This document shows positions 25,601-36,163 of a stretch of DNA of 64,000 nucleotides, piece by piece. Origin of the DNA: Hofstenia miamia (lineage: Eukaryota; Xenacoelomorpha; Acoela). The notes below the pieces were generated by a model. The model did not search any database and was not told the DNA's origin. It saw nothing but the letters and a program-made list of their open reading frames with translations. The position numbers were made by a program, and so were the translations under genes. Position 1 is the first letter of the stretch. The number at the start of each line of letters is the position of its first letter. The stretch covers positions 1,954,710 through 2,018,709 of the forward strand of contig SCFE01000025.1 in the NCBI GenBank assembly GCA_004352715.1. The letters run 5' to 3'.

Positions 25601-28600
25601 ATATGTAATCAAAAAACGATCTCCTTTTTCATTTTTGACTAAAACTACCAAATAGTAATTGAATGGTTTTAATCACTTTGGTTTCCAAATATTAGTATCT
25701 AAATATTATTGGTCAATGTCCATATTGGTTTGTTAGTTACTAATAAGTATATTTTAGACCGCGGAAGTTACATGTGTTCGAAGCTTTTTGACAGAGTTCA
25801 CATGCACATGACTTTAATTCAAATGTTTTTCGAGATTATATTTTTCTACATTTTTCCTCTGTTATTCATGATATATTTGTATTCTGTAATAATCATGAAG
25901 TTGTTGAAAAGCATCCGTGAGCAGCGGCTCATGACATCGAACTCAACGACAGCGAATACAGTGCAATCGCGTCTGAAGTTAGTTCTGATGTTCCTTCTCA
26001 CTGTTGTCATATTTGTGATTCTTTTATTTCCAAAATACTATGTGAAATTTGACAACATTTACCTCCATTGGCATGATGGCCACGAAACCATGGCTCGCAA
26101 GGTTAGCATTGATATTTGTGGAATACACTAACTTAAACTCTCATTGGTTTATGGTTTTACATGGATAGGGTAATGGCGCTGAGCTTTGGATGAATGAGAT
26201 GTAATTTTTCTCTAAAAATAATCTAAACATGCATTATGATTCTTTGGGAATTGCACAGGATCAGCATTTATTAGCGAATTTTATAAAATTGCATTATCAA
26301 CAGGCTTGGAGATCCCGTAATCTATGACCCGTTTTCAACTTGGTAAGTCAGAATAGAGCTAGTGTAGGAACACAGCCTACTAATAAACACAGCCGTAAAA
26401 TAACACGACCGCCGCTCAAATTATGAGGCGAACAATATTTTGAAAATTATGATCTAAAATAGTAAATATAATGCTAACAAAAATTCTATAAACACAAATG
26501 TGAAAATCAATCTTTTTTAAATCTACGTCGCTTTAACGAATTCAATTTTTCATTATCACTACAATCTTTCTGACGTTTACGAAAATTGTTAAAGAATATA
26601 TTTACAATGACATTTAAAGACATTTTGCTGAATGTATCAAAATGGCATGATTTAAAAGAAGAGGCAGGTAAAATTACAAAGCTTTTGAGAGCTGTCACAG
26701 ATAAACTGCGAAGATGCTGATGCCTCATTAAGATAACATAATTTTCTAGAAGAAAATGAAAGCAATCTTTTACAAAATTCAAGAATTCAGCGCTCGGATA
26801 TGAAAGTCCTCCTCTGTCTAATTTCTTAGTATATATTGGTTTCGTGGAATGGATATCTTCCCATGCAAGAATGCATGAGCAATCAAACTTATCCCTAAAT
26901 TTGGAAATTATGTATCCAGCAATGTAATTAAGAACTTCTTCTTCATTTTTGGAAAATGCACAGTTTGTATCAAATGTTAACTGATCCATTATTGTAAAGA
27001 TTTCTTGATTTGATTCTTCTATAAATTCGGCTAGCTTTTCAACTGACTGCTTTTGAAGTATATTCTTTATTGATATAGATTTTTCAGACAACATTACATC
27101 TTTAAGAGAAACTAAAAAGTTTCCACCATTTAGTTGCTTGTAATGTCCAAATCGCCCTTCTAAGCGATCTAGATTTAATCGAAATGGCAAAATAAATTTT
27201 AATTTTCCATCATAAAACAATGCATTTGCAAGAATAACAGTGTTTCTTGATGTTGTAAGCATAGCGTCAAAGGTTTGTTTGCTCAAACCAGGTAAATTCG
27301 ACTGCTGCCAGTTTTCAACCCACGAAATAAAGTAAGTCAGAAAGTCTAGTTTCCGATCACCTTCCTCTATCCCTCTTGCCAAATGGATGGGATGAAAACG
27401 GCTTTTTCCATTCATAATTTGCCACCAAATGGTGATAATTTCAATAAAACTAGCAGTTGCAACAGCAACTTTATCTTCACTGAAATAATCATTTAGAGCA
27501 ACTGAATTTTGATAATTAGGTTTATTAGTAGGCTGTGGTAGGAATAATTCATAAGTAATGAATTTTCCTAGATTCAATTTTAATTATAATAAAGTAAGTA
27601 TTTACCAGTTTAATGACAATGTGCCAATAGAAGTTTGATGTTTTTAAAAATTTTATTTATAATTTTAATACCAAAAATTAGGAAATGTCGGAATTGGTCA
27701 ATATTGTTAAACAGGAAATATGTAACGTCAATTTTACTCTCTGGCAAACCGGTTTTACAAATTTTCTTATTATTTCGGTTTGAGCGATTTCCTATAACGA
27801 TTTTAGAATAGCAATAAATTACTACTAAAAATTCAAGTTTTTTTAGTTAAAAAACTGAAAGCCTATGTTACGATGAAATTTATCAAAGGATTTATATATC
27901 ATTTTTAAATTTTCCAATACAGATTAACATATTCTCATAAGTATTTCAACACTTAAACATATATTCCCATATTTGATGCCGTTTACGCATTACTATTTGA
28001 TGATTGGAGTAACTGTGTATTAGTTTATATTTGTTATACGTACAACAGTGCAATGTTATTTATTTTTTTATTGCTTCAAATATGTATAGCTTCCCTAGTT
28101 TAAGATACGACCTGCGAGGAATGTCTCCTGTAAAAAATCATTCAATGTGGATATTCGCAGAGGTCGTTTTTCCTCGTTCAAATTTGTGATATTCGGTAAA
28201 ATTTTTAGCAGTATCTTCTTTATGCCCAATCTAGCTAATGATACATGCACTGTCCAATGGTGAATAGAGATTACAGTACTATCTGTGACATTTTCAACTA
28301 TGTTTCGTTCACAAAAACTGGGATTTTCAAAGCTAAGTTTGTCAAACTGTGCTTTTTATGTTCCGAAATTTTCACAGGACGGCCATTTCCAGCATTTTTT
28401 TTAGTGATACGTTATTTTCTAGAAATTTAGAGCTTCTGTAGAAAGTTTTCTTTGGCATATCTGATGTTGTGTATAATAACTATATATATATATATGTCAA
28501 AAACATCCAGTGAAGCTACTCTTACTAAACTGATTTTAGCATTTGTTTGGCATGATCATGAGCTCTGGATATGCAGCATTTCGCTGTTTGGATGCCGCGA

Positions 28601-28746
28601 TTAATCCATTCATCTATATGATATTTTCCAGAGCATTTCGCGAAAAATTCTCAAGGAAAATCTCAATAAATCACAAGCCGAAAAAGAATAGAAATGCAGT
28701 CGACACGTCTCTAGACAACCTTAATACTAAGTCGACTGCAGTGTAA
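21998..28746 (+). CDS. Class A (rhodopsin-like) GPCR, probable peptide receptor, five exons
   Basis: Exons 21998-22248, 23699-23923, 24531-24676, 25758-26101 and 28540-28746 join in phase to 1173 nt, 390 residues plus stop, each with GT/AG borders. Class A landmarks appear in order: sequons N18 and N40 in the extracellular tail, GxxGN in TM1 (N73), LADFLV in TM2 (D101), Cys134 at the top of TM3, VERYIAISRP ending TM3 (R159), a Trp in TM4, Cys214 in loop 2 for the usual disulfide, a Pro-containing TM5, TM6 with Pro299, and NPFIY in TM7 (344-348). Such proteins sit in the plasma membrane and signal through G proteins. The ERY-IAISRP pattern and short loops resemble the peptide-receptor group, but the ligand cannot be told. 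TM6 is odd: the usual CWxP reads LLFP, so the toggle Trp is absent. The tail is short and basic. The start at 21998 is the first ATG in frame; a second Met (residue 25) is possible. Confidence 0.85.
22567..22601. repeat. (TA)n microsatellite in GPCR intron 1
   Basis: About 17 TA units. Confidence 0.9.
22729..22812. repeat. Perfect 42-bp tandem duplication
   Basis: Bases 22729-22770 and 22771-22812 are identical as read (each starts ACTAAATAATGAGGC and ends ATGTAATAG). It lies in GPCR intron 1. Perfect identity implies a recent duplication or an assembly duplication. Confidence 0.85.
23699..23923 (+). CDS. GPCR exon 2 (TM2 and TM3)
   Basis: Preceded by GATTTTTTAG, so the split codon becomes Lys, followed by ALHSNTNILLFNSCLADF. 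That fits the usual first intracellular loop and TM2. Ends TGTGTCGAACG|GTAAGC inside the Arg of ERY. Confidence 0.8.
24531..24676 (+). CDS. GPCR exon 3 (loop 2 and TM4)
   Basis: Acceptor TTGTATTTAG, first codon completes Arg, then YIAISRPIVAGSFLKRS and TM4 (ISMIGIWIFSIAVSL). Donor G|GTAACA leaves one base. Confidence 0.8.
25074..25498. mobile_element. hAT-like MITE in GPCR intron 3
   Basis: Ends CAGGGTTGCCGTG and, from the other side, CAGAGGTGCCGTG. It is flanked by CACCGATT (25066-25073) and CACCGAAT (25499-25506), an 8-bp duplication with one difference. The 425 bp contain no coding frame. Confidence 0.75.
25758..26101 (+). CDS. GPCR exon 4 (loop 2, TM5, loop 3, TM6)
   Basis: Acceptor GTATATTTTAG. 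The split codon is Asp, then RGSYMCSKLF with the loop-2 Cys. Contains TM5, loop 3 (KSIREQRLMTS) and TM6 ending LLFPKYY. Donor CGCAAG|GTTAGC, phase 0. Confidence 0.85.
26371..27537. mobile_element. P-superfamily element remnant with 18-bp inverted repeats
   Basis: CACAGCCTACTAATAAAC at 26371-26388 recurs as its exact reverse complement at 27520-27537. GTAGGAA flanks both sides directly (26364-26370 and 27538-27544), as a target duplication would. Inside, antisense to the GPCR, is the C-terminal part of a P-type transposase. The inverted repeat sits right at the truncated start of the coding, so this is probably an internally deleted copy. It lies in GPCR intron 4. Confidence 0.6.
26507..27577 (-). 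pseudogene. P-element/THAP9-like transposase, C-terminal two thirds or less
   Basis: The 356-codon open frame lacks the N-terminal THAP zinc finger and the GTP-binding region expected of a full transposase (roughly 750-900 residues). What remains matches the family's C-terminal blocks: LPFRLNLDRLEGRFGHYK with GGN after it (about residues 130-150), LNYIAGYIISKF (about 215) and DRGGLSYPSAEF (about 255). The end is strongly basic (KSLKRRRFKKD-like). The first 19 or so codons lie outside or within the terminal inverted repeat and are probably not original coding. The frame is uninterrupted, so the copy is not ancient, or the frame survived by chance. It is antisense within the GPCR intron. Confidence 0.75.
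28107..28163 (+). repeat. Dispersed repeat R2, copy 2
   Basis: It matches 17460-17516 over about 50 bases (AATGTCTCCTGTAAAAAATC and CATTCAATGTGGATATTCGC). It lies in GPCR intron 4. Confidence 0.5.
28540..28746 (+). CDS. GPCR exon 5 (TM7 and C-terminal tail)
   Basis: Acceptor CTGATTTTAG, phase 0. It encodes HLFGMIMSSGYAAFRCLD, NPFIY and a basic tail, ending at TAA 28744-28746. From the Pro of TM6 to NP is about 41 residues, a normal spacing, so no exon is missing here. Confidence 0.85.
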   Translation, partial: HLFGMIMSSGYAAFRCLDAAINPFIYMIFSRAFREKFSRKISINHKPKKNRNAVDTSLDNLNTKSTAV

Positions 28747-28837
28747 AGCACGGACTCAGTTTTCTGCTTTCTACATCGTTCGTTAAAATGTGAGAACTGA
28801 CTCTCAGCACATTGGTTGCAGTACAATAGATTTTCAA

Positions 28838-28843
28838 AATAAA
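28838..28843 (+). promoter_or_regulatory. Polyadenylation signal of the GPCR gene
   Basis: AATAAA about 92 bases after the stop codon. Confidence 0.5.
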
Positions 28844-29359
28844 TTGCCTGATTATGCGTTGTGTAAATTTGTGAACTTTAATTAATGTAATTATGTGTTT
28901 TTAAATGTAAAATATATTGTTGGATAAATTTTTAAATTTGCGACAATTTTTGAGTTATTGAACGACTTAGTAGATTATATTTTCAAAATCAACTCTTAAC
29001 ATGACCTTGCTTTATATCAATATATGTATTAATGCGATTTAGCTACGTTGTCTTAATGCCGAACCCATTAACATTCTATACCCTTTACGATGCAATTTAT
29101 TATTCACATCTGTATGTTAAGACAACATATACTTAGCGATTTTGCCAAGACGTCATTCCTTATTATGATTTCATATTTAAACATCAGTTTGATAAGATTA
29201 TCTTTTTATATTAATAAATTATCACTTTACATCGCAGCTTACAAGATTTATTTATTTTGTTGTTCTGGAAGATCACTTGCATTTTTTAAATTAAATTAGA
29301 AAGAAAATGAATCATATTTATCATTGACGTTGTACTTTGTTGGTATACACTTTTTAATC

Positions 29360-29401
<42 letters not shown>

Positions 29402-30278
29402 GGTACTAAATAATTTCAAACAACTAAGACCAAAAATCTATATGTATATACATTAACCAGGAACAGAAGATTTTATTATAATTATGAGAACTCCTATTGC
29501 CAAAATCTGAGAGGCTAGAATGATTAAATGTAATTGATTGTAAATTTAATAATTCCCATTAAATTTGTATATGAAGATGACTTAATAAATCGAAACCGGT
29601 TATATATATATATATATATATATATAATATGTCAAGATGTTTACATCTTCGCCTCCAAACGATGTACTCAGCTCTTCCCACATTTAAGGGATCTTTGTAT
29701 TATACCATGATATAAAGAAACAGCTTCTTTGAACTGTTGACATTAGCAATCCTCACGAGCTTTTGAAAGGGAATACATTTAGGAATTAAACATGATACTG
29801 AAATTGCTAACTTCTGCTTTTCGCCAAATCCAAATTTTCAGTAAAAAACAATTTGATCTATTGTCAGATAACGGACGTGTCAGCAATAAGTAAGTGGAAT
29901 ATGTGAGCTCATGTTACCTGTAGTCAATATGTTAATTTTTTGAGACTTTGAATTTTTACATATATTAGAATGAGATAAATTGTGTATTTCTGGCGTTTTT
30001 TTTTGTTGGATCCAATATAATCTATTTTAGAATTTCGCACATGAATATTGACCAAATTTAATAGTTTACTATCATTAAAACTTTAACCAAGACATAATTC
30101 TGCAACAAATTCTTAAACACCTATTATCAAAGAATGAAAAAAGACAGATCTGAGTCACTCGTAATTCCAAACTCCAAATGCATAAAATTTCTCTTTAACA
30201 TATTATCAAATTATTAAAAAATTCTTCTAAGCATATGCCCCAATTATATCAACATTCTTAACAAAATTTCCGTATGTA
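28844..30278. other. Non-coding, with two long (TA)n tracts
   Basis: TA repeats at 29362-29398 and 29598-29626. I see no gene. Confidence 0.5.
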
Positions 30279-30496
30279 TATTGTGGCGGCAGGTACCTAG
30301 GTCTTGGTATTGTGGCGGCTGGTACCTAGGTATTGGTATCGGCCAGTCCGCTGTTTTCATGTTTACTGCAATTGTTAGTGCAACCAGCTATTTGTAAATA
30401 TTATACTAAGATTTATTGTATATAAGAAGCGAGCACAATTGTAATTAGAGAATTAGTTAGCAATTGTTCTACTGTAAGTGCATTTCCGTGCACCCT

Positions 30497-30500
<4 letters not shown>
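30279..30500 (+). repeat. 29-bp tandem pair in an LTR-like segment
   Basis: TATTGTGGCGGC(A/T)GGTACC begins at 30279 and again at 30308; the two 29-bp units differ at two positions. Downstream is a promoter-like TATATAAGAAGCGAGC (about 30419) and the segment ends near a (TA)n tract at 30502. The TGTGGCGGC start and the TATA box suggest a solo LTR, but no matching partner or target duplication is visible. Confidence 0.35.

Positions 30501-30501
<1 letters not shown>

Positions 30502-30527
<26 letters not shown>
30502..30527. repeat. (TA)n microsatellite
   Basis: About 13 TA units. Confidence 0.9.
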
Positions 30528-31689
30528 AATTAATGACCTTAAATCTATTTATTTTGTTCTATTCTACATAATTAGTTTCTTGTCTCAATTCAAATTGCAA
30601 AGAGGAATATGCGTTTGGTATATAGAGAAGGATTTAAATATGATAATTACATATGTTTTAACTAATTATATTCAGTCATTGTTTAGACTGACTAAAAAGT
30701 GTTTCTCATTTGACATTCGCACCAGCCACCAGTAAACTAATGGTCATATTATGCAGTTTTTATCCATCATCGATGGGCCCTCTTGGCAATTGAAGTGTTC
30801 ATAAATGCGTTCAACTAGACATACGTGTTGTGTACATGTCATATAATGAGCTTAACATATTTACTGCTACTTTTTTCAGCAGCTACGGTTGTCCAAAAAT
30901 ATACCCACTTCAAATTTCTCACATAAATAAATTTGAGTGAACTGGTAATGGCAAAGCAAATTGCTACAATGCTGTTTATTTTATGGGTACATATGTGTTA
31001 ATTATGGCTAAGCATCATGGCCAATGAATGGTAAACCTTTTATTCACTTGTCACGATTCCCTTTTGTGCTTAAATGCTTGAGAGTGGAAATATATTCATT
31101 TATATTAATCATTAGTTTCTAGAGAGGACCATGGTTTTTCCAGTTTTTGAAGCATCCCCTTGTTGCCTTCAAATTTTTCTCATTCATTGCGTAGCCATGT
31201 CAAAGAAATTATCTAATGAGCATGAACAGCCAACATCCATTACATATTTTCATTCATTTTCATCTCTATGCAAGAGTTTGATTGCCTATTCAAATTACCC
31301 TTGATAGCTATCACTTTCCTCATTCCATACTTATGAAATTCGAGTACATCTAAGAGATTGAAAAGCATTGGCTTACTGTTGATTTAAGGAAACCCAACTA
31401 AGAAATTGATTGAATTTGACTGCTTAAAGGGAAAGATGACAAGTCGTCATTACACAGAGAGGGACTAAAATTTAGCCACAAACTTGGCCCGGGTGATTAA
31501 AACTTATGTCTTTTCAAAACACTTTTTTCAAATTTTTGGTTTGGAAGAAATGTTGTGGTATGTCAGAAATTTATAATATGACTATGCTGAAATTGAAAAA
31601 CCTAAATTATGTTTATAAGAGTGTGAGATGCTAATGTCAACATTCAAAATATAAATTATATTGTTTATAAATTCTATAATATTCACTGT
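30528..31689. other. No recognisable gene
   Basis: AT-rich intergenic DNA. No long frames, repeats or termini that I could support. Confidence 0.4.
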
Positions 31690-32400
31690 ATTGGGGTTAA
31701 TTTCTGTAGATATGGATCGAGCTGCCCTTCTAGGTACTAGTAGTCTATGTTTTAGGATTTTTTGCCACTAACCCCATCTTTAAATTACGTTATTAAGGTA
31801 TTGAAAATTGAGCAGAAATTTAACACTAATTTATTGAAAAAACAACAGAATTATTAAACAAAAGATTATCAGAACAAAAGAAAAAGTTCAGGCAACATCG
31901 GGGGTAGACATCCTCATCGACGAATTGATCGCCCGCCGACTCGATAACGTCATCTTCATTGGCTCTTGCTCCGGCTAGTTCTTCTGGAGATGTCAGATCC
32001 ACCGTTTTCAGTTGCTCAATGTGACTGCCACCGTTTTCCACGATGAGATGCATTCGGTGCTTGAACGCCAGGAGGATCTTGTTTAGCAGTCCTGGTTCAT
32101 CGTTGATTTCGCTGATGGTATCAAGGATGACCTGTCTCAAATCGTCAACGTTGCGAGGTCTTCGTCGAAACACGAGATGCTTGATATGACCCCAAAGATA
32201 AGGTAAATAAATAATAAAATCATTAATAATAAATGAAAATTAAGATCAATATCTCGCTTGTCGAACGTAATTGAAAGATGGGGTTGGTAGCAAAAAAAAT
32301 CCTAAAGCATAGACTATTAGTACCTAGAAGGACAGCTCGATCCATAATCTACATACAAAACGGGAGCCAAATAAAATTAAATCTTTTTTTGGAACACCCT
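31690..32400 (-). mobile_element. Internally deleted mariner with long terminal inverted repeats
   Basis: 31711-31792 and 32271-32348 are inverted copies (ATGGATCGAGCTG, CTTCTAGGTACTA, CTATG(T/C)TTTAGGATTTTTT, CCCCATCTTT) with a few differences. On the right the repeat extends to AGGGTGTTCCAAAAAAAG, ending against a (TA)n tract, a typical mariner end. On the left the outermost 30-40 bases are diverged or lost. Only the C-terminal part of a transposase remains between them. Confidence 0.7.
31826..32215 (-). pseudogene. Mariner transposase C-terminal remnant
   Basis: The frame contains LWGHIKHLVFRRRPRNVDDL (about 32205-32130) and then HRMHLIVENGGSHIEQL, matching the segment that follows the third catalytic Asp in mariner transposases (LWGxLKxxVxxxRPxxxxxLxxxI and the closing GGHIEHL-type motif). 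The DNA-binding and catalytic parts are gone. An acidic 50-residue extension follows the usual end. Confidence 0.65.
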
Positions 32401-32412
32401 ATATATATATAT
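32401..32412. repeat. Short (TA)n at the mariner end
   Basis: Six TA units immediately outside the mariner terminus. Confidence 0.8.
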
Positions 32413-32586
32413 TGCAGCGTCGGTCGTCTGTCTTCTCATTCAAACTTCAACATGGACTGTTGTGCCATCGTGTGATTTCGGTCACTGGTATCTGTAAATA
32501 TTTAATAATAATAAATCATTTATTTGCCTTTGCGACCTACGGTCGAATTTACAGGACAAATTTTAAAATATATGCAGTAGTCTATT

Positions 32587-33945
32587 TTATTTTCTCGTCG
32601 ACCTTCTAAACTTGCAATTAGTTCGGCTGTTATATGAGACGAATTTTCGAGCATCTCGTAAATGATAGTTTAGCTTTTTGACATCTGGCTGTAACCAATG
32701 CAATGGATGGTTTTCATCATTGGATAATTCATACCATAATTTCTTGCATATTTCTTCACGACTATTGTATAAAGTTTGTGAACTGAGATTTTTGCAGATA
32801 GTATTATAATCTTTATTGGGCGATATTATTTTGAAAACACGTTTTTGAATTATTTCTAATTTGAAGATTGGGAATTTGTTTGTGCATGATGCCAAAGTGG
32901 GCAACAATATTCGAGTATTGGTCTAATGATAGAATTATATACAGAAATTAATTCCTTCACTTCACAACCACTGCTTTTAAGCAAATTCATAAAATGTAAC
33001 CGCTTTGCTGCCTTTTTAACAATATAGTTGGTGTTAGTGTTCCATTTTATTGGAAGGAAACACCTAGAAGCTTTTTATCTTTTATTCATTCTATTAATTT
33101 CCCATCTATCTCTATTTCAAGTGGCAAATCAAATTTTCTCAAAGGACAAACATGTAGTTCTTTAGTTTTACTGGTGTTTATTTGCATTAAAGAATCGTCT
33201 GACCAATCTTTGACCAGTTGCACTAAGTACATTTGATGTTGAAGGAAAGCCCCGACTGCAAATATCCCATGCAGTAGTGTCGTCAACATATTTGATTGTC
33301 TGTGGCCAATCGCGCAAAAGAGAATCAACAAATAAGATAAAGAGCCAAGGACCTAATATAGTTCCTTGTGGCACCCCAGCATATAGCGTATTCCATAGCG
33401 AAGTTGTTCCACATGGCAACTTAACCCTTTGTTGGCGAATCATTAAAAACGAAATAATCCAATTTACTGTGTAATTATTGACTCCTACATTTGTAAGTCT
33501 TTTTATAAGAATTGGATGGCTAATAAAATCAAAAGCCTTTTTAAAATCAAATAGAAAAATTCGAATAAAAGTATCTTTTCTTTCAATTTCATTTTATCCA
33601 CTGTTGTGCAGCATCAAGGAGCGCCATAATAGTTGATCTTTACGGAACTACCCTAAATTGCTTACGATCGATATTTTCCTGGATGTTAGTTATCAATTCT
33701 TCTTTTAGAATAATTTTTTCTGCTATTTTGGATATTGAGTGTGTTAATGAAATTAGTCTCAAGTCGGTAGTCACTGATGTGACAGGCGATTTCTTTTCAA
33801 GGCAGCAAACATCTGCAAAAATGAAAGGATCTGCACAACAAGATCTAAATAAAGAATTTAGCAGAATTGAAATTGGTAACGCGACTTTATAACTGAAGTC
33901 ATGCAGTGTCCAATTAGGTATATAATTTCCTAAACAATCTGGCAC
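32587..33945 (-). pseudogene. LINE RT and C-terminal domain (copy B)
   Basis: From 33945 down: LPISILLNSLF and LRLISLTHSISKIAEKIIL (RT front end), then about 33390-33270 GVPQGTILGPWLF (motif B) and IKYVDDTTAWDI (motif C, the YxDD catalytic box intact), then SLMQINTSKTKELHVCPL. The last part (32907-32587) carries LEIIQKRVFKIISP and ICKKLWYEL, the C-terminal tail typical of this LINE group. At least three frame shifts separate the pieces. Confidence 0.75.
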
Positions 33946-34002
33946 TAATGATTTTCGGGGTTTAATGAGTTAAAACTAAGAAAGTGTCATATTCATTTAC
34001 AT

Positions 34003-35293
34003 TTATATTGGTTTAAGATCTGAGTGACATTGGAGATAACTTACATTAGACAATGTCTCATAACTATCTGTTATTGATGTTAGTTTATCATTTATGGTTC
34101 GCGCCAGAGTTTCAGCATTCATTTCTGCTAAATCACCAACATTAAGTTCTTTATTAAGACGATCAGTGGTCATACCGCACATCTGCTTGATAGATTTCCA
34201 CCAAGCTCTTGGTTTAGTAGACTTCAATTCTAAAATGTTATTATCTAGATACTTTTTCCTTGCTTCTCTAATTTGACGACACAGCTTATTACGTAATTAA
34301 TTACAAAGTTGCTTGTTTCCGCAGTACGTAAAGCTCGTTGTCTTTTTTTAATCAATTGATAAATATTTTGAGATATCCAGGATTTGTGCATTGGGTACAC
34401 TTTTATCTTCTTTACTGGGAAGCTGTATTCGAAAGCTTGATTGATAATGTTGGAAAAAGTTTTCCAGTGATTAAGAAAGGAGTATGAATTATCTTCTAGA
34501 AAATTCCAATTGATGGAACTAATACAATGTCCAAACATTTCACTGTTTTTTTGGAATTTACACCTGAAGGTTTTCCACTCCACCCTAGGTAATGAATAAA
34601 AAGATTTCATGTATATTGAGATATGTCGACAACCGCCTATACTTCTTAAAGGTATTGGCTTGTGAAAAAACTGTGCAAAGTTTGTAAAGATTTTATCCAA
34701 AATATTGAAGCCATAAGTTGGAAACTTTACCAATTGATATAACTTTAGTTGGTTAAAATCTCCAACAATTAATATGCAATGATTTGGAGAATTTTGTACA
34801 ATGTGGTCGCATATGTTACGAATCCATAATTTCATTACTTGAGCATCCTTAGAGCTCCAGTATGGGTGGTAAATCACTCCACATATGTAACCCTTGATTC
34901 CACGAGGGGCTTTTGGCATATCGATAATGGCCCAAAGGCCTTCTATATCTGTAAAAATATAATTATTCGTGTCATTTAATAAATACACGAAAATGGATTT
35001 CGTTTTTAATTTGAATCATGATCATGACTCCTCGTCCAGATTTATCATCACTACAATTAGTACGATCATTTCGTATAATTTTATATCTTGGTAAAGTAAC
35101 ATATATCAGGTATTAGATATGATAAATGTGTTTCGGTCAGCAATAGAATATCCGGAAAATCAATTTGAGCGACGACTGCATAAATTTCATTTTTCTTATT
35201 CTGAAGTGACTGCACATTTGAAAGAAATACCGATGGAATAAAAGCAGAATGCTTTACTGTTGCTTTGGAGTTTTCTTGTGAAGCCTTCGGCAT
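34003..35293 (-). pseudogene. LINE endonuclease and linker (copy B)
   Basis: 35293-35100 gives FLSNVQSLQNKKNEI and ILLLTETHLS, the N-terminal endonuclease motifs. 34988-34245 gives GYICGVIYHPYW, ILIVGDFNQ, LDKIFTNF and then the linker EYSFPVKKIKVYPMHKSW. 34227-34003 continues with KPRAWWKSIKQMCG. A break of about 100 bases lies between the first two frames. Confidence 0.7.
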
Positions 35294-35689
35294 TTCTAGT
35301 CAATTTTCTAGTTTCACTACAATATTTTTGTTAAACAGTTTTAAATTTCTGATTTTTAAATCACTATGGTTTACTCCTTTATTTATCAGCTCTCATTTTT
35401 TCTTTAGCAAATGTCTCTCTATTTCGAGATCCTTTACTGATAAATCCTTAGAAAGGTATACATTAAATTTATAATCTTTAAGGTTACTAGCAGATGCAAT
35501 TACTATTCTAGCATCCCAAGCAGAAGAAAATTTTAAAGTAACATTGTGTATCTATCAATGGTTTTACCAATTCTTTTAATATCTATTATTTTTTCAATCA
35601 AATGCCCTTGTCCCATATGTGTCAATATTTCCTTATTCTCATCTAAGCTTTAAGAAGCCTTGCTTCGCGCTTCAGTGTAGTATCTTCTT

Positions 35690-36129
35690 TCAAACTACGT
35701 ATACGGATGCAGCAGGGATCAACCAATCTTTCTTGATCTTTATTTCAGGAATATTTATTGATTGGGTTTGATGTTCATCTTTGATATATTTTTCAATAGC
35801 TTCAATATTCTTGGCAATCTCTTCAATGCGTTTCTTAGTTTTACGAAACTGGCATTCAAAGGCATTCATAGATATTTCAGCAGTAATCTGTTCTTTGCGA
35901 CCAACGAGAACGCATTCATTGCATAATAGAATAGTATTGTTGTTAACAATTTTCAATATTTTGCTCTGCTGACTAGTAAACCCAGAACACTCTTGCCGCC
36001 AATGAATTCTCTTTACACATCCAAAACAGAAAAAATTTTGAGATTCATCTATATTTTCATTGCATTCATAGCATAAATGTGATGATTTGTTTTGTTCATT
36101 GCAGAAATTTAAGCAAAACCGACTATTCA

Positions 36130-36130
<1 letters not shown>
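35690..36130 (-). pseudogene. LINE ORF1 with PHD finger (copy B)
   Basis: The first 146 codons hold CYECN, FFCFGCVKRIHWRQECSGF and LLCNEC: a Cys4-His-Cys3 arrangement of a PHD finger (about residues 19-75). A coiled-coil-like helix (KRIEEIAKNIEAIEKYI) comes next. The open frame then ends; later ORF1 sequence is degenerate. Confidence 0.7.

Positions 36131-36132
<2 letters not shown>

Positions 36133-36160
<28 letters not shown>
36133..36160. repeat. (TA)n microsatellite at LINE copy B 5' end
   Basis: About 14 TA units. Confidence 0.9.

Positions 36161-36163
<3 letters not shown>

Larger units (their letters stand above)
32480..36130 (-). mobile_element. PHD-ORF1 LINE (CR1/Jockey-like), copy B, nearly full length but broken
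   Basis: Minus strand: PHD-finger ORF1, APE endonuclease, RT and C-terminal domain in order, followed by a 3' UTR. The UTR contains CGACCGTAGGTCGC, a 5-bp stem with a 3-base loop, and ends in AAATAAATG / TTATTATTATT-like repeats, as in CR1-type tails. Multiple frame breaks. It starts next to a (TA)n tract at 36133. It is in the same family as copy A (12430-15550), opposite orientation. Confidence 0.8.
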
